64,000 nucleotides of DNA from Pseudomonas ovata (GTDB lineage: Bacteria; Pseudomonadota; Gammaproteobacteria; Pseudomonadales; Pseudomonadaceae), in the NCBI RefSeq assembly GCF_003131185.1, contig NZ_QFFU01000028.1:1-64000 (forward strand), read 5' to 3'. Both the position numbers and the translations under genes were made by a program. The stretch's first letter is position 1. Every line of letters starts with the position of its first letter. Positions 9,269-17,209 of this stretch are shown here, piece after piece. The notes below the pieces were generated by a model, which was not told where the DNA came from, searched no databases, and saw only the letters and a program-made list of their open reading frames with translations.

Positions 9269-9306
9269 AAAGCCCGTCGCAGGCAACTGCTGACGGGCTT
9301 TGTCGT
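9269..9306 (+). terminator. Intrinsic terminator of the DUF1127 gene
   Basis: AAAGCCCGTC at 9269-9278 pairs perfectly with GACGGGCTTT at 9292-9301, with a 13-nt loop and a short T-rich tail. It lies 58 bp after the stop codon. Confidence 0.8.
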
Positions 9307-9339
9307 TTCGGCCTGCCGCCCAGCAAACACTGGGCCTCA

Positions 9340-9448
9340 GTAGGAGCGCGCTTGCCCGCGACCGGCTGCGTTAGCAGTCGTAAATTTTCAGCGTCTACAC
9401 AATTTCTGCGAGCGCTGCGCACTCGGTCGCGGGCAAGCGCGCTCCTAC
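9340..9448. repeat. Composite REP element A (inverted REP pair)
   Basis: A 25-bp arm at 9340-9364, beginning GTAGGAGCGCGCTTGCCCGC, is matched exactly in inverted orientation at 9424-9448. The inner part holds a TTAGCAGTCGTAAA motif next to the left arm and a GCGAGCGCTGCGCACT motif next to the right arm. The same building blocks recur at 20041, 40855, 41128 and 52058. The element lies between two genes and codes for nothing. Confidence 0.9.
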
Positions 9449-9607
9449 CGCAGCCGTCCGAAAACAAGTACAGTTTACAATATGCCCAATAAAGACCATA
9501 ACAGTTAAAGCGACTGGCCAAGCGCTGCGATAGCACGCGGCAATTACCTGCGATAGGCTAGCGGGCACACCTTCACGATCTCTTCATTTATTAGACGGAA
9601 CACCACC

Positions 9608-9925
9608 ATGTCCTTTCTGCGTATTCTGGGTACCGCTGTGCTGTTGACCGCCGCTGCCGGTGCCCACGCCAGCAGCTTTATCGTGACCACCGACACCGTG
9701 GTCGGCGCCGTCGCCGCCTCCACCGACGCCACCTCCGATATCAGTTCGTCGTTTCGTGACGACAAGATCGTGCGTGCTGCCCGCGACGACGCCGCCAGCT
9801 TCGTCGGCAGCGCCGGCGAAATCCGTGGCGTGCGCCTTGAAGGCGCCCTGAGTCACATCCGCCAGCTGCAACCATCCCTGCAAGCCACCGACACCCAACT
9901 GGCCCAGGCCATCCTGGCCCTGTAA
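9608..9925 (+). CDS. Secreted DUF2388 protein, copy 1
   Basis: This 105-aa protein has a signal peptide (MSFLRILGTAVLLTAAAGAHA, cleavage after AHA) and a mature domain of about 84 aa. The domain is of the DUF2388 type: variable Ser/Thr-rich start, then DDKIVRAARDDAASFVGSAGEIRGVRLEGAL and a closing AQAILAL. It is the first of three tandem paralogues that share this core. A GGAAC ribosome site precedes the ATG. The function is unknown; it is predicted to be periplasmic or exported. Confidence 0.8.
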   Translation: MSFLRILGTAVLLTAAAGAHASSFIVTTDTVVGAVAASTDATSDISSSFRDDKIVRAARDDAASFVGSAGEIRGVRLEGALSHIRQLQPSLQATDTQLAQAILAL

Positions 9926-9958
9926 GTCAGCCCCCCCGCCGGCCAGCGGGGTAGCCCT

Positions 9959-9992
9959 GCCCAAGGCGTTGCGTTAGCCTTGGGCTTCGTTT
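9959..9992 (+). terminator. Hairpin between DUF2388 copies 1 and 2
   Basis: GCCCAAGGC at 9959-9967 pairs with GCCTTGGGC at 9977-9985, 9-nt loop, then TTCGTTTC. It may terminate or attenuate read-through from copy 1, which would let copies 2 and 3 be expressed differently. Confidence 0.6.
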
Positions 9993-10012
9993 CTGCAATG
10001 CTTTGAATACTC

Positions 10013-10318
10013 ATGCGCTTACTGTATCTGTTGCTTCTGGCTCCGCTGGCCAGCCTGACGTTCACCGGCCAGGCCCAGGCGTTCGACACCAGCACCCAGG
10101 GCGTGGTCGTCAGTGGTTATGTCACCAGCCAGGTCACCTCGGCTCCTTTCGATGACAAGCTGATCCTCGCCGCCCGCGACGAAGCGGCCGCCTTTGTCGC
10201 CAGCGACGGGCAGTTACGCGGGGTACAGCTCGAATCGGCCCTGTTGCACCTGCGCCAGCAGCACACAAAACTTCGTGCCAGCGACCTTGAACTGGCGCAG
10301 GCAATCCTCGTCCAATAA
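10013..10318 (+). CDS. Secreted DUF2388 protein, copy 2
   Basis: This 101-aa paralogue has a signal peptide (MRLLYLLLLAPLASLTFTGQ, cleavage near AQA) and the conserved DDKLILAARDEAAAFVASDG...LRGVQLESALLHLRQ core with LAQAILVQ at the end. Its N-terminal mature segment differs clearly from copy 1, so the duplication is not recent. The ribosome site is weak. It lies 87 bp after copy 1, past a hairpin, and 32 bp before copy 3. Confidence 0.78.
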   Translation: MRLLYLLLLAPLASLTFTGQAQAFDTSTQGVVVSGYVTSQVTSAPFDDKLILAARDEAAAFVASDGQLRGVQLESALLHLRQQHTKLRASDLELAQAILVQ

Positions 10319-10350
10319 TCACTTTTTCTGTTCGGTACTGGAGACGTTAC

Positions 10351-10671
10351 ATGCGCACCCCGTTGATCGCCGCGACCCTGGGCATGCTGCTGATGGCCGA
10401 CCTGGCCCAGGCACAGACCGTAGTGGCCACCAGCAACATCATCGTTCGCGCTTTTGGCCGCTCCATCGACTTCACCTCCGACACCACCACCTCGATCCGC
10501 GACTCCAAGGTCGTGCAACAAGCCCGTGACGACGCCGCCAGCTACGTGGCCAGCGGCGGCGACATTCATGGCGCCCGCCTCGACGCGGCGTTCGACACCC
10601 TGCGCAGCCGCGTGCCTGAAGCGCGCACCGCCAGCGATCAGGCCCTGGCCGAAGCCATCCTCGCACTGTGA
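10351..10671 (+). CDS. Secreted DUF2388 protein, copy 3
   Basis: This 106-aa paralogue has a signal peptide ending at AQA (about residue 21) and the core DSKVVQQARDDAASYVASGG...IHGARLDAAFDTLR with LAEAILAL at its end. GGAGA lies 8 nt before the ATG. Its TGA overlaps the GTG start of the next gene (GTGA), so the DUF4105-type protein is translationally coupled to it. This links the DUF2388 family to that large periplasmic protein. Confidence 0.8.
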   Translation: MRTPLIAATLGMLLMADLAQAQTVVATSNIIVRAFGRSIDFTSDTTTSIRDSKVVQQARDDAASYVASGGDIHGARLDAAFDTLRSRVPEARTASDQALAEAILAL

Positions 10672-12629
10672 GGCGCCTTGGCGTCTGGCTGCTGGCCTGG
10701 GGGCTGAGCCTGGCGGCGACACCTGTGCTCGCCGACCTGCAGTTGCACCTGCAAAGCGAGTCCCTGAACCCGGCCCAGCGCCAGGCCAGCCAGGCGCTGC
10801 TCGATGAAGCCCTGCAGGCCTTGCCGCCGCGCTTTGTCAAAGACCTGGACCGGCCTATCGATGTGAGCTGGTCCAGCGACATGCCGGACAATGCCTACGG
10901 CCAGGCCGCAGGTCCTTACCAGCTGTACCTCAATACCCGCCTGCTGGCACCGCTGACCGATGGCTCTGCCGCCACCGAACCCACTGGCCGGCCGCATGGC
11001 ACCGTGCGCCGCGAATTGCTGGCAACGGTGCTGCACGAGCTGACCCACGTCTACGACCGCGCCCGCCTGTGGTCCGGCGCCGACCGCAGGCTGATCCTGC
11101 GCTGCGCCCGCCAGCACAGTTCGCTGGGCAAGGTCGGCCTGGCCGACGAATGCCGTGGCCAGACCGAACGGCGCTTCACCTTGAGCGACGACCCGCGCCT
11201 GCTTGATCTGGCCGGCTGGCAGCAGTATGTGGGCCGGCGTGGCGCACGCGAGCAGCACAACGGCCAGAGCGTGCGCAGCCCGGATGCCTATGAACTGAGC
11301 AGCCCGCTGGAATTTGTCGCGGTAAACATGGAGTACTTTCTGCTCGACCCGACCTACGCCTGTCGTCGTCCGGCCCTGTACCGCTGGTACAAAGAGCAGT
11401 TCGGCTGGGCGCCGCCAACGCAACAGGCCTGCCCGTCGTTCTATCCGTACCTGAACGCCGGCAACGATTTTGGCCGCGAGCCGTTGGGCAAGCTTGACCC
11501 CGAGCGCGTCTACGCCGTCGATTACCTGCTGGCCGAGGCCAACCAGAACATGATGAGTCGCTGGGGCCACAGCATGCTGCGCCTGGTGATCTGCAAGCCA
11601 GGCCGGCCACGGGGTCCGGACTGTCGCCTGGACCTGGACCAGCACCTGGTGCTCTCCTATCGGGCCTTCGTGGGCGATGTGCAGTTGTCGAGCTGGGACG
11701 GCCTGACCGGCGCCTACCCGTCACGGCTGTTCGTCCTGCCGCTGGCCCAGGTAATCGACGAGTACACCAAGACCGAGCTGCGCAGCCTGGCCTCGGTGCC
11801 GTTGAAGCTGTCACGCCCGCAGATCGACACCCTGGTCGAGCACGCTGCTGAAATGCACTGGAGCTATGACGGCGACTACTATTTCATCTCCAACAACTGC
11901 GCCGTGGAAACCCTCAAGCTGTTGCGCAGCGGCACTGATGATTCGCAACTCACCGGCCTGGACAGCATCCTGCCCAACGGTTTGCTGGAGGTGCTCAAGG
12001 GCCGCGGCCTGGCCGACACCCGCGTACTGGACGACCCCAAGGAAGCGCTGCGCCTGGGTTACCGCTTCGACTCCTACCGCGATCGCTACCAGGCCATGTT
12101 CACGGTGCTCAAGAAGAACCTGCCAATCCGGCAAGACTCGGTCGAGGACTGGCTGCAACAACCGGCCATCGAGCGGCGCCAGTGGTTCGCCCGCGCCGAC
12201 CTGCGCACCAGCGCCGCCATCCTGCTGCTGGAGCAGGCCAGCCTGCGCCGCCAGTTGCTGCTGGCCCAGGACGAGGTCAAGCAGCGCTACCTCACGGCCC
12301 GGGAGCAACAGGACGGGCGCGTGTCGAAGGCCACCGGCACCTTGCAGGACATCCTTGCCAACAGCGGCTTTCTCAGTCGCCCGGCCGAATTGCTCGGCAG
12401 CGACGGCTATGGCTTGCCGCAAACCGAGGAATGGCAACGCCTGGAGACCCAGAGCAGCGAACGGCAGAAAACCCTCAAGCGCCTGACCGGCGACCTGGAC
12501 AGTGAAGTGCGCGCCCTGCTGGAACCGGCCCGTGCCGCCGAAATCACCGCCAGCGAAGAAAACCTCAAACAGATGAGCGAACACCTGCGCGCCCTGCACA
12601 AAGCCGCCGGCGGCCTGCAACTGCCGTAA
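10668..12629 (+). CDS. Large periplasmic DUF4105 (Lnb-type) protein with an HExxH motif
   Basis: This 653-aa protein starts with GTG and has a signal peptide (RRLGVWLLAWGLSLAATPVLA). The N-terminal region contains LHELTHVYD with H123, E124 and H127, a zinc-metallopeptidase-like HExxH. A second region (about 285-440) matches the Lnb/DUF4105 pattern: WGHSMLRLVIC and later SNNCAVETLKLL, an H and C pair that recalls papain-like hydrolases. The C-terminal 170 aa are charged and probably helical. It is coupled to DUF2388 copy 3. Activity is unproven; both motifs are compatible with cell-envelope processing. Confidence 0.75.
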   Translation: MRRLGVWLLAWGLSLAATPVLADLQLHLQSESLNPAQRQASQALLDEALQALPPRFVKDLDRPIDVSWSSDMPDNAYGQAAGPYQLYLNTRLLAPLTDGSAATEPTGRPHGTVRRELLATVLHELTHVYDRARLWSGADRRLILRCARQHSSLGKVGLADECRGQTERRFTLSDDPRLLDLAGWQQYVGRRGAREQHNGQSVRSPDAYELSSPLEFVAVNMEYFLLDPTYACRRPALYRWYKEQFGWAPPTQQACPSFYPYLNAGNDFGREPLGKLDPERVYAVDYLLAEANQNMMSRWGHSMLRLVICKPGRPRGPDCRLDLDQHLVLSYRAFVGDVQLSSWDGLTGAYPSRLFVLPLAQVIDEYTKTELRSLASVPLKLSRPQIDTLVEHAAEMHWSYDGDYYFISNNCAVETLKLLRSGTDDSQLTGLDSILPNGLLEVLKGRGLADTRVLDDPKEALRLGYRFDSYRDRYQAMFTVLKKNLPIRQDSVEDWLQQPAIERRQWFARADLRTSAAILLLEQASLRRQLLLAQDEVKQRYLTAREQQDGRVSKATGTLQDILANSGFLSRPAELLGSDGYGLPQTEEWQRLETQSSERQKTLKRLTGDLDSEVRALLEPARAAEITASEENLKQMSEHLRALHKAAGGLQLP

Positions 12630-12761
12630 AATCAAACAGCTGAAGCGAGAAACGGTCGAAGTCGCGCTCGAGTCTGTTTTTAACGCAGCGATGACAACGC
12701 AGGTTGCTTTTAGAGGGGCCCTGAAGCCAAGTCGCCCTGGCTTTCATGCATGGCACCGGAC

Positions 12762-12787
12762 CTGTGGGAGGCGGCTTGCCGGCGATG
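12762..12787. repeat. Solitary REP of the CTGTGGGAGG type
   Basis: The motif CTGTGGGAGGCGGCTTGCCG, continuing into a GCGATG end, is a Pseudomonas REP of a second class, different from the GTAGGAGCGC class. Related copies are found at 37869-37963 and 47289-47455. It sits in the 262-bp convergent spacer between 12629 and 12892. Confidence 0.8.
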
Positions 12788-12891
12788 ACTGACTTACAGC
12801 CGCTGCATATCTACCGCCCCATGCCAGCCTGATTGACGGGTCACCGTCCCGGCCATCATTCACCGCGTCGCCCTCGACTGAATGACACTCA

Positions 12892-13272
12892 TCAGGCGCC
12901 GGTCTTCTTCCGGGGCTTGAGGTAGCGCATCAGGCCCTGGAACCACATCACCATGGCCGTGTTGCCCTTGATCTGGATGTGCTTGTCCTGGATGCCCTGC
13001 ATAAAGGCCAGTTGCTTGTTGCTGGCCTGCAAGGTGGCAAAGCCATAGGCGGCATCCTTGAACACAATGCTGAAGGCCGGCTCCGGGGCCAGGCCACCGG
13101 CACTGCGCACGCGCTGGTCGCGCACCACATAATGCCGTGCCACTTTGCCGTCGGCGGTCTGCAACTGGAATGTCAGGTCCTTGTCGCCCAACTGCTGTTG
13201 AAAGGCGGGACTGTTGCGACTGGCCCGGGCCATCAGCAGGCCCAGTGCCCAGAGAAGAAAACGAAATTTCAC
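12892..13272 (-). CDS. SCP2-like (sterol carrier type) small protein with N-terminal hydrophobic segment
   Basis: This 126-aa protein starts at GTG 13272, which has a perfect GGAGG site 8 nt upstream; an upstream ATG at 13296 lacks this. The N-terminus is hydrophobic (KFRFLLWALGLLMA), a membrane anchor or signal. The rest resembles an SCP2 lipid-binding fold: FQLQTADGKVARHYVV, EPAFSIVFKDAAYGFATL, then IQIKGNTAMVMWFQGLMRYL. It is a single gene, convergent to the DUF4105 gene. The assignment is from pattern only, and a lipid ligand is an inference. Confidence 0.6.
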   Translation of the reverse strand: MKFRFLLWALGLLMARASRNSPAFQQQLGDKDLTFQLQTADGKVARHYVVRDQRVRSAGGLAPEPAFSIVFKDAAYGFATLQASNKQLAFMQGIQDKHIQIKGNTAMVMWFQGLMRYLKPRKKTGA

Positions 13273-13428
13273 GCGTACAGCCTCCGCCATGTTCAAGTAA
13301 AGACAAGCGGCGGCAGTCTAGCGGTTCGAAGCGACCACTACCTGCGTTTTCAGCGCAGATAACCGCCATTTCATAGCATCAGGACGTCAGGCACTGCTGT
13401 CAGAAAAACAGCGCCCGACGCCGGGCAC

Positions 13429-13869
13429 TCAGCGGATGCTGCTGATATTGCCCTTGCTACCGGTCACTTTGACATCGACCTTCTTGAAGATGAAGTAGTC
13501 GGCCACTTTCACTTCATAACGCGGCGCCACGATCAGGTCGGCACCGGAGGTCTTGACCGCCTTGTAGGCGGCTGCCGCCTTGGTGGTGGAGACCGGATCC
13601 GGCAGGCCCAGGCCCAGGCCGCCACCGGCCGAACCACCATAGCTCACGCCGTCGGCATATTCGTTGTCGCCACCGAAGGCCAGGAAGTTGAAGAGGATAT
13701 TGGTCGAGGACTCACCCGAGATCGGCCCGCCCACTTTGACATCGGCCTTAAGGTCGGTCTTGACGACGCCTTCAAGCGCCGCCGAAGGCTGGCTGACGTT
13801 GTAGCTGACACAACCACTGGTGGTCGCGATCAGAGTGGCGACGGCAGCAGACATCCATAACTTTTTCAT
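13429..13869 (-). CDS. Putative lipoprotein, glycine-rich
   Basis: This 146-aa protein starts at ATG 13869 (MKKLWMSAAVATLIATTSGC), with a lipobox-like TSGC at residues 17-20 and a GGGA site before the ATG. A longer upstream frame adds 26 non-conserved residues and is rejected. The mature part has a glycine-rich loop (SYGGSAGGGLGLGLPDP) and a C-terminal ADLIVAPRYEVKVADYFIFK segment that looks like a small beta domain. I do not recognise a named family with certainty; TRL-like lipoproteins are a possibility. It is monocistronic. Confidence 0.6.
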   Translation of the reverse strand: MKKLWMSAAVATLIATTSGCVSYNVSQPSAALEGVVKTDLKADVKVGGPISGESSTNILFNFLAFGGDNEYADGVSYGGSAGGGLGLGLPDPVSTTKAAAAYKAVKTSGADLIVAPRYEVKVADYFIFKKVDVKVTGSKGNISSIR

Positions 13870-14020
13870 CTTGTTTTCCCAGGTGCGTTTAAGAGGTGCA
13901 ACGGACGCGCACTCTAAGGGGAGGAAGCGTGAAAAAAAGTCAGGCATTTCTGCGCAGAAAAGCGTTTCTTTACAAAAGCTTGTAGGATTTTTCCTACCTT
14001 ATCGGTTCGAGCGCGAGCAT

Positions 14021-14056
14021 AAAAAACGGGCACCCCATGCGACCGGGGTGCCCGTT
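14021..14056 (-). terminator. Intrinsic terminator of hupN
   Basis: A 12-bp perfect stem (14025-14036 with 14045-14056), 8-nt loop, and a T run on the minus strand (A run at 14021-14025). It lies 41 bp beyond the hupN stop. Confidence 0.88.
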
Positions 14057-14096
14057 CTTTCAAGCGGCTCGTCCTGTTCGGGGACGGGCAACAGGA

Positions 14097-14372
14097 TCAG
14101 GGATTGACGGTGTCCTTGAGGGCCTTGCCAGGCTTGAACGACACGGTGTTGCTGGCCTTGATCTTCACAGGCTCACCCGTTTGCGGGTTCTTGCCGGTGC
14201 GGGCGCCACGGTGGCGTTGCAGGAAGGTGCCGAAGCCGACCAGGGTGACGCTGTCCTTGCGGTGCAGGGCGCCGGTGATTTCTTCAAGGATGGCGTTGAG
14301 AACGCGATTGGACTGGTCTTTGGTGAGGTCCGCTTTTTCAGCGATAGCGGCTGCTAGATCTGGTTTACGCAT
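14097..14372 (-). CDS. hupN: HU-family nucleoid protein
   Basis: This 91-aa protein is a typical bacterial HU/IHF fold: an N-terminal helical dimerisation half, then LVGFGTFLQRHRGARTGKNPQTGEPVKIKAS, the DNA-binding beta arm with its GKNPQTG tip. It binds DNA non-specifically and organises the nucleoid. Length and the MRKPDLAAAIAEKADLTK start fit the HupN type that Pseudomonas carries in addition to HupA and HupB. It is monocistronic, followed by a strong terminator. Confidence 0.92.
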   Translation of the reverse strand: MRKPDLAAAIAEKADLTKDQSNRVLNAILEEITGALHRKDSVTLVGFGTFLQRHRGARTGKNPQTGEPVKIKASNTVSFKPGKALKDTVNP

Positions 14373-14627
14373 GTACTAAGCCTCTTGTACGGTTTTTTGT
14401 TTTTATGTCCCGTGCCACCCGCTTCGAGCAGCCATCAGGTAACCGCTGCGGCTCCTCGCAGCGGCAGTCGAATCGCAGAATGGCACGGCGCAAAGGCCCG
14501 CGCCAGTGGGGGTAGGCCGAATATTCAAATTAAACCGTACCCTGGCCGACAAAATGACCGGCAATGCCCCCAACGGTCGATCCTGCCTTTGCGCAAGCCC
14601 TCCACCGACAGGCATGAACCGGCAGGC

Positions 14628-14795
14628 TCAGCCGATCTCGATCATTTCGAAATCCATCTTGCCCACCCCGCAATCGGGGCACAGCCAGTCCGGAGGAACG
14701 TCTTCCCAACGCGTGCCCGGAGCAATATCGTCGTCAGGCCAACCGTCGGCCTCGTTATAGATCAGGCCGCAGACAATGCATTGCCACTTTTTCAT
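14628..14795 (-). CDS. rubA: Rubredoxin
   Basis: A 55-aa protein, MKKWQCIVCGLIYNEADGWP at its start, with the two iron-binding knuckles C6xxC9G and C39PDC42G, the invariant Y13 and the PDWLCP loop. It is a mononuclear Fe electron carrier in the cytosol, used with alkane hydroxylases or oxidative-stress enzymes. It is short, so length-based gene finding may miss it. No rubredoxin reductase gene is next to it here. It is divergent from ubiC with a 134-bp spacer. Confidence 0.95.
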   Translation of the reverse strand: MKKWQCIVCGLIYNEADGWPDDDIAPGTRWEDVPPDWLCPDCGVGKMDFEMIEIG

Positions 14796-14929
14796 GATTC
14801 GACTCTCTCAGGTTCAGGCTCACTCACAGCGGCTTTTTACGGACCCCGGGGCCGTGATGCAAGCCCGCCACGCCGGTACATCGGTCATGCTAAGCTCGGC
14901 GCCTCAATGATTGCCGCCCATGACCTGCC

Positions 14930-15490
14930 GTGACCCAGCCTATCCCTGCCTGTTTGCCCGATCAGTGGCTCGAACGCGAGCACCTGGCCTGCGCGCCCGC
15001 CCCCTTGACGCTCGACTGGTTGTTCAACCAGGACTCCCTGACCCGCCGCCTGACCCGCCTGTCCCGTGACCGTTTCAGTGTCACGCCGGTACTGGAAGGC
15101 TGGCAGCCCCTGCGTGACGACGAGTGCGCCGCCCTGGGCCTGCCGAACGCCAGTCTGGGCTGGGTGCGTGAGGTCTACCTGCGCGGCGATGGCTGCCATT
15201 GGGTCTTTGCCCGCAGCGTCGCGGCGCGCGAGGCGCTCCTGAACAGCGGCCTGCACATGGACGCCCTGGGCACCCGCTCGCTGGGCGAGCTGCTGTTCAG
15301 CGACCCGGCCTTCGAGCGCGGCCCGCTACAGGTACGCGGCTATCCGCCCCCGTGGCTGCCGGACGCCGACCGTGCCGAGGGCCTGTGGGCGCGGCGCTCA
15401 TGCTTTCGACGCGGCGGCCTGAGCATCCTGGTCGCCGAGATTTTCCTGCCCGCCCTCTGGCAGGCGCTGAACAACGAGGACCGTTCCTGA
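14930..15490 (+). CDS. ubiC: Chorismate lyase
   Basis: This 186-aa cytosolic enzyme converts chorismate to 4-hydroxybenzoate and pyruvate, the first committed step of ubiquinone synthesis. It starts with GTG at 14930; I see no good ribosome site, and an ATG at 14920 is out of frame. Recognisable blocks are DSLTRRLTRL near residue 32, REVYLRGDGCHWVFARSV in the middle with the active-site arginine, and ARRSCFRRGGLSILVAEIFLP at the C-terminus. Its TGA overlaps the ubiA ATG by one base, so the two genes form an operon. Confidence 0.95.
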   Translation: MTQPIPACLPDQWLEREHLACAPAPLTLDWLFNQDSLTRRLTRLSRDRFSVTPVLEGWQPLRDDECAALGLPNASLGWVREVYLRGDGCHWVFARSVAAREALLNSGLHMDALGTRSLGELLFSDPAFERGPLQVRGYPPPWLPDADRAEGLWARRSCFRRGGLSILVAEIFLPALWQALNNEDRS

Positions 15491-16380
15491 TGTACCTGTC
15501 GCTGCTCAAGTCACTCAACCGCCTCAACCCCCGCGCCTGGGACTTCGTCCAGTTGACGCGCATCGACAAGCCCATCGGCATCTACCTGCTGCTGTGGCCG
15601 ACGCTCTGGGCACTGTGGATTGCCGGCAACGGCAGCCCGTCGCTGGCCAATGTGCTGATCTTCGTCATCGGTGTGTTCCTGATGCGTGCAGCGGGTTGCG
15701 TAATCAACGACTTTGCCGACCGCAAGGTCGACGGCCACGTCAAGCGCACGCAACAGCGCCCGCTGGCCAGCGGCAAGGTGACCTCGCGTGAAGCGCTGGT
15801 GCTGTTCGCCGTGCTGGTGACCTTGAGCTTTCTACTGGTGCTGCTGACCAATGCGGCGACCCTATGGCTGTCGTTCGGTGGCCTGGCACTGGCCGCCTGC
15901 TACCCGTTCATGAAGCGCTACACCTATTACCCACAAGTGGTGCTGGGCGCGGCCTTCTCGTGGGGCATGCCGATGGCCTTCACTGCCGAGACGGGCAACC
16001 TGCCGGCGATCGCCTGGCTGTTGTACATCGCCAACCTGCTGTGGACCGTGGCCTACGACACCTATTACGCCATGGTCGACCGCGACGACGACCTCAGGAT
16101 CGGCGTCAAGTCCACCGCCGTGCTGTTCGGCGATGCCGACCGTACCATCATCGTGACCCTGCAAGGCCTGGCCCTTGGCTGCCTGCTGCTGGCCGGCGCC
16201 CGCTTCGGCCTGGGCCTGCCGTTTCAGCTGGGCCTGCTGGGCGCGGCAGGCTGTTTTGCCTGGCAATGGCACAGCACCCGCAAGCGTGACCGGGACGCGT
16301 GTTTCAAGGCGTTTTTGCATAATCACTGGGCCGGGCTTTTGATCTTTGTCGGCATCGTCGCCGACTACGCCGTACGCTGA
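15490..16380 (+). CDS. ubiA: 4-hydroxybenzoate octaprenyltransferase
   Basis: This 296-aa inner-membrane prenyltransferase attaches a polyprenyl tail to 4-hydroxybenzoate, the product of the upstream enzyme. It has about eight to nine membrane helices and both aspartate-rich motifs: NDFADRKVDGHVKRT near residue 73 and DTYYAMVDRDDD near residue 190, which bind Mg-pyrophosphate. The start overlaps the ubiC stop (TGATG). Length is typical. A longer in-frame reading upstream runs inside ubiC and is not real. Confidence 0.96.
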   Translation: MYLSLLKSLNRLNPRAWDFVQLTRIDKPIGIYLLLWPTLWALWIAGNGSPSLANVLIFVIGVFLMRAAGCVINDFADRKVDGHVKRTQQRPLASGKVTSREALVLFAVLVTLSFLLVLLTNAATLWLSFGGLALAACYPFMKRYTYYPQVVLGAAFSWGMPMAFTAETGNLPAIAWLLYIANLLWTVAYDTYYAMVDRDDDLRIGVKSTAVLFGDADRTIIVTLQGLALGCLLLAGARFGLGLPFQLGLLGAAGCFAWQWHSTRKRDRDACFKAFLHNHWAGLLIFVGIVADYAVR

Positions 16381-16401
16381 GCGCCAGAGGATGATGGACA
16401 G

Positions 16402-16419
16402 ATGTCACACGACTGCAAT
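16402..16419 (+). promoter_or_regulatory. Pho box in front of phoB
   Basis: ATGTCAC (16402-16408) and CTGCAAT (16413-16419) are two direct half-sites spaced 11 bp apart, close to the CTGTCAT consensus. A TATCTAAT -10-like sequence starts 10 bp after the second half-site. This fits PhoB autoregulation. Confidence 0.7.
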
Positions 16420-16471
16420 AATTCCGTTATCTAATGCGCCCCAAGACAGTTAAATGACAAGAGGTTCGAGC

Positions 16472-17161
16472 ATGGTTGGCAGGAGCATTCTGATCGTTGA
16501 CGACGAAGCGCCCATTCGTGAAATGATCGCCGTTGCGTTGGAAATGGCCGGCTATGACTGCATCGAAGCCGAAAACTCCCAACAGGCCCACGCGATCATC
16601 ATCGACCGCAAGCCGGACCTGATCCTGCTCGACTGGATGCTGCCCGGCACCTCGGGCATCGAGCTGGCGCGGCGCCTCAAGCGCGATGAGCTGACCGGTG
16701 ATATCCCGATCATCATGCTCACCGCCAAGGGCGAAGAGGACAACAAGATCCAGGGCCTTGAAGTCGGCGCCGACGACTACATCACCAAGCCGTTCTCGCC
16801 GCGCGAGCTGGTGGCGCGTCTCAAGGCCGTGCTGCGCCGCACCGGCCCGACCGACGGCGAGGCGCCCATCGAAGTCGGTGGCCTGCTGCTCGACCCGATC
16901 AGCCACCGCGTCACCATCGACGGCAAACCAGCCGAGATGGGACCGACCGAATACCGCCTGCTGCAATTCTTCATGACTCACCAGGAACGCGCCTACACCC
17001 GTGGCCAGTTGCTCGATCAGGTCTGGGGCGGCAACGTCTATGTCGAAGAGCGCACCGTCGACGTGCACATCCGCCGCCTGCGCAAGGCCTTGGGCGATGC
17101 GTACGAAAACCTGGTGCAGACCGTACGCGGCACCGGCTACCGGTTCTCGACCAAGAGCTGA
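16472..17161 (+). CDS. phoB: Phosphate regulon response regulator PhoB
   Basis: This 229-aa OmpR-type regulator has a receiver domain with D10, D11 and the phospho-acceptor D54 (LILLDWMLPG), K106 in DYITKPF, and a C-terminal winged helix ending RLRKALGDAYENLVQTVRGTGYRF. When phosphorylated by PhoR it binds Pho boxes. The ATG at 16472 is preferred over one at 16454 because AGAGG lies just upstream and the length then matches the family. It is followed by phoR 48 bp later, in one operon with a Pho box in front. Confidence 0.97.
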   Translation: MVGRSILIVDDEAPIREMIAVALEMAGYDCIEAENSQQAHAIIIDRKPDLILLDWMLPGTSGIELARRLKRDELTGDIPIIMLTAKGEEDNKIQGLEVGADDYITKPFSPRELVARLKAVLRRTGPTDGEAPIEVGGLLLDPISHRVTIDGKPAEMGPTEYRLLQFFMTHQERAYTRGQLLDQVWGGNVYVEERTVDVHIRRLRKALGDAYENLVQTVRGTGYRFSTKS

Positions 17162-17209
17162 CCTGCGCTTCGAACCTGCCGCGCCGTACAGACAAGGACG
17201 CATCTCCAA

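Noticed and set aside
9340..9448. CRISPR array from the repeated palindromic motifs
   Set aside because: The repeats are inverted pairs dispersed over the window, not regularly spaced direct repeats with unique spacers.
13982..13997. GTAGGA-TTTT-TCCTAC palindrome as a terminator or REP
   Set aside because: The stem is only 6 bp, it lacks the REP body, and no gene end needs it; it may be part of the lipoprotein promoter but evidence is too thin.
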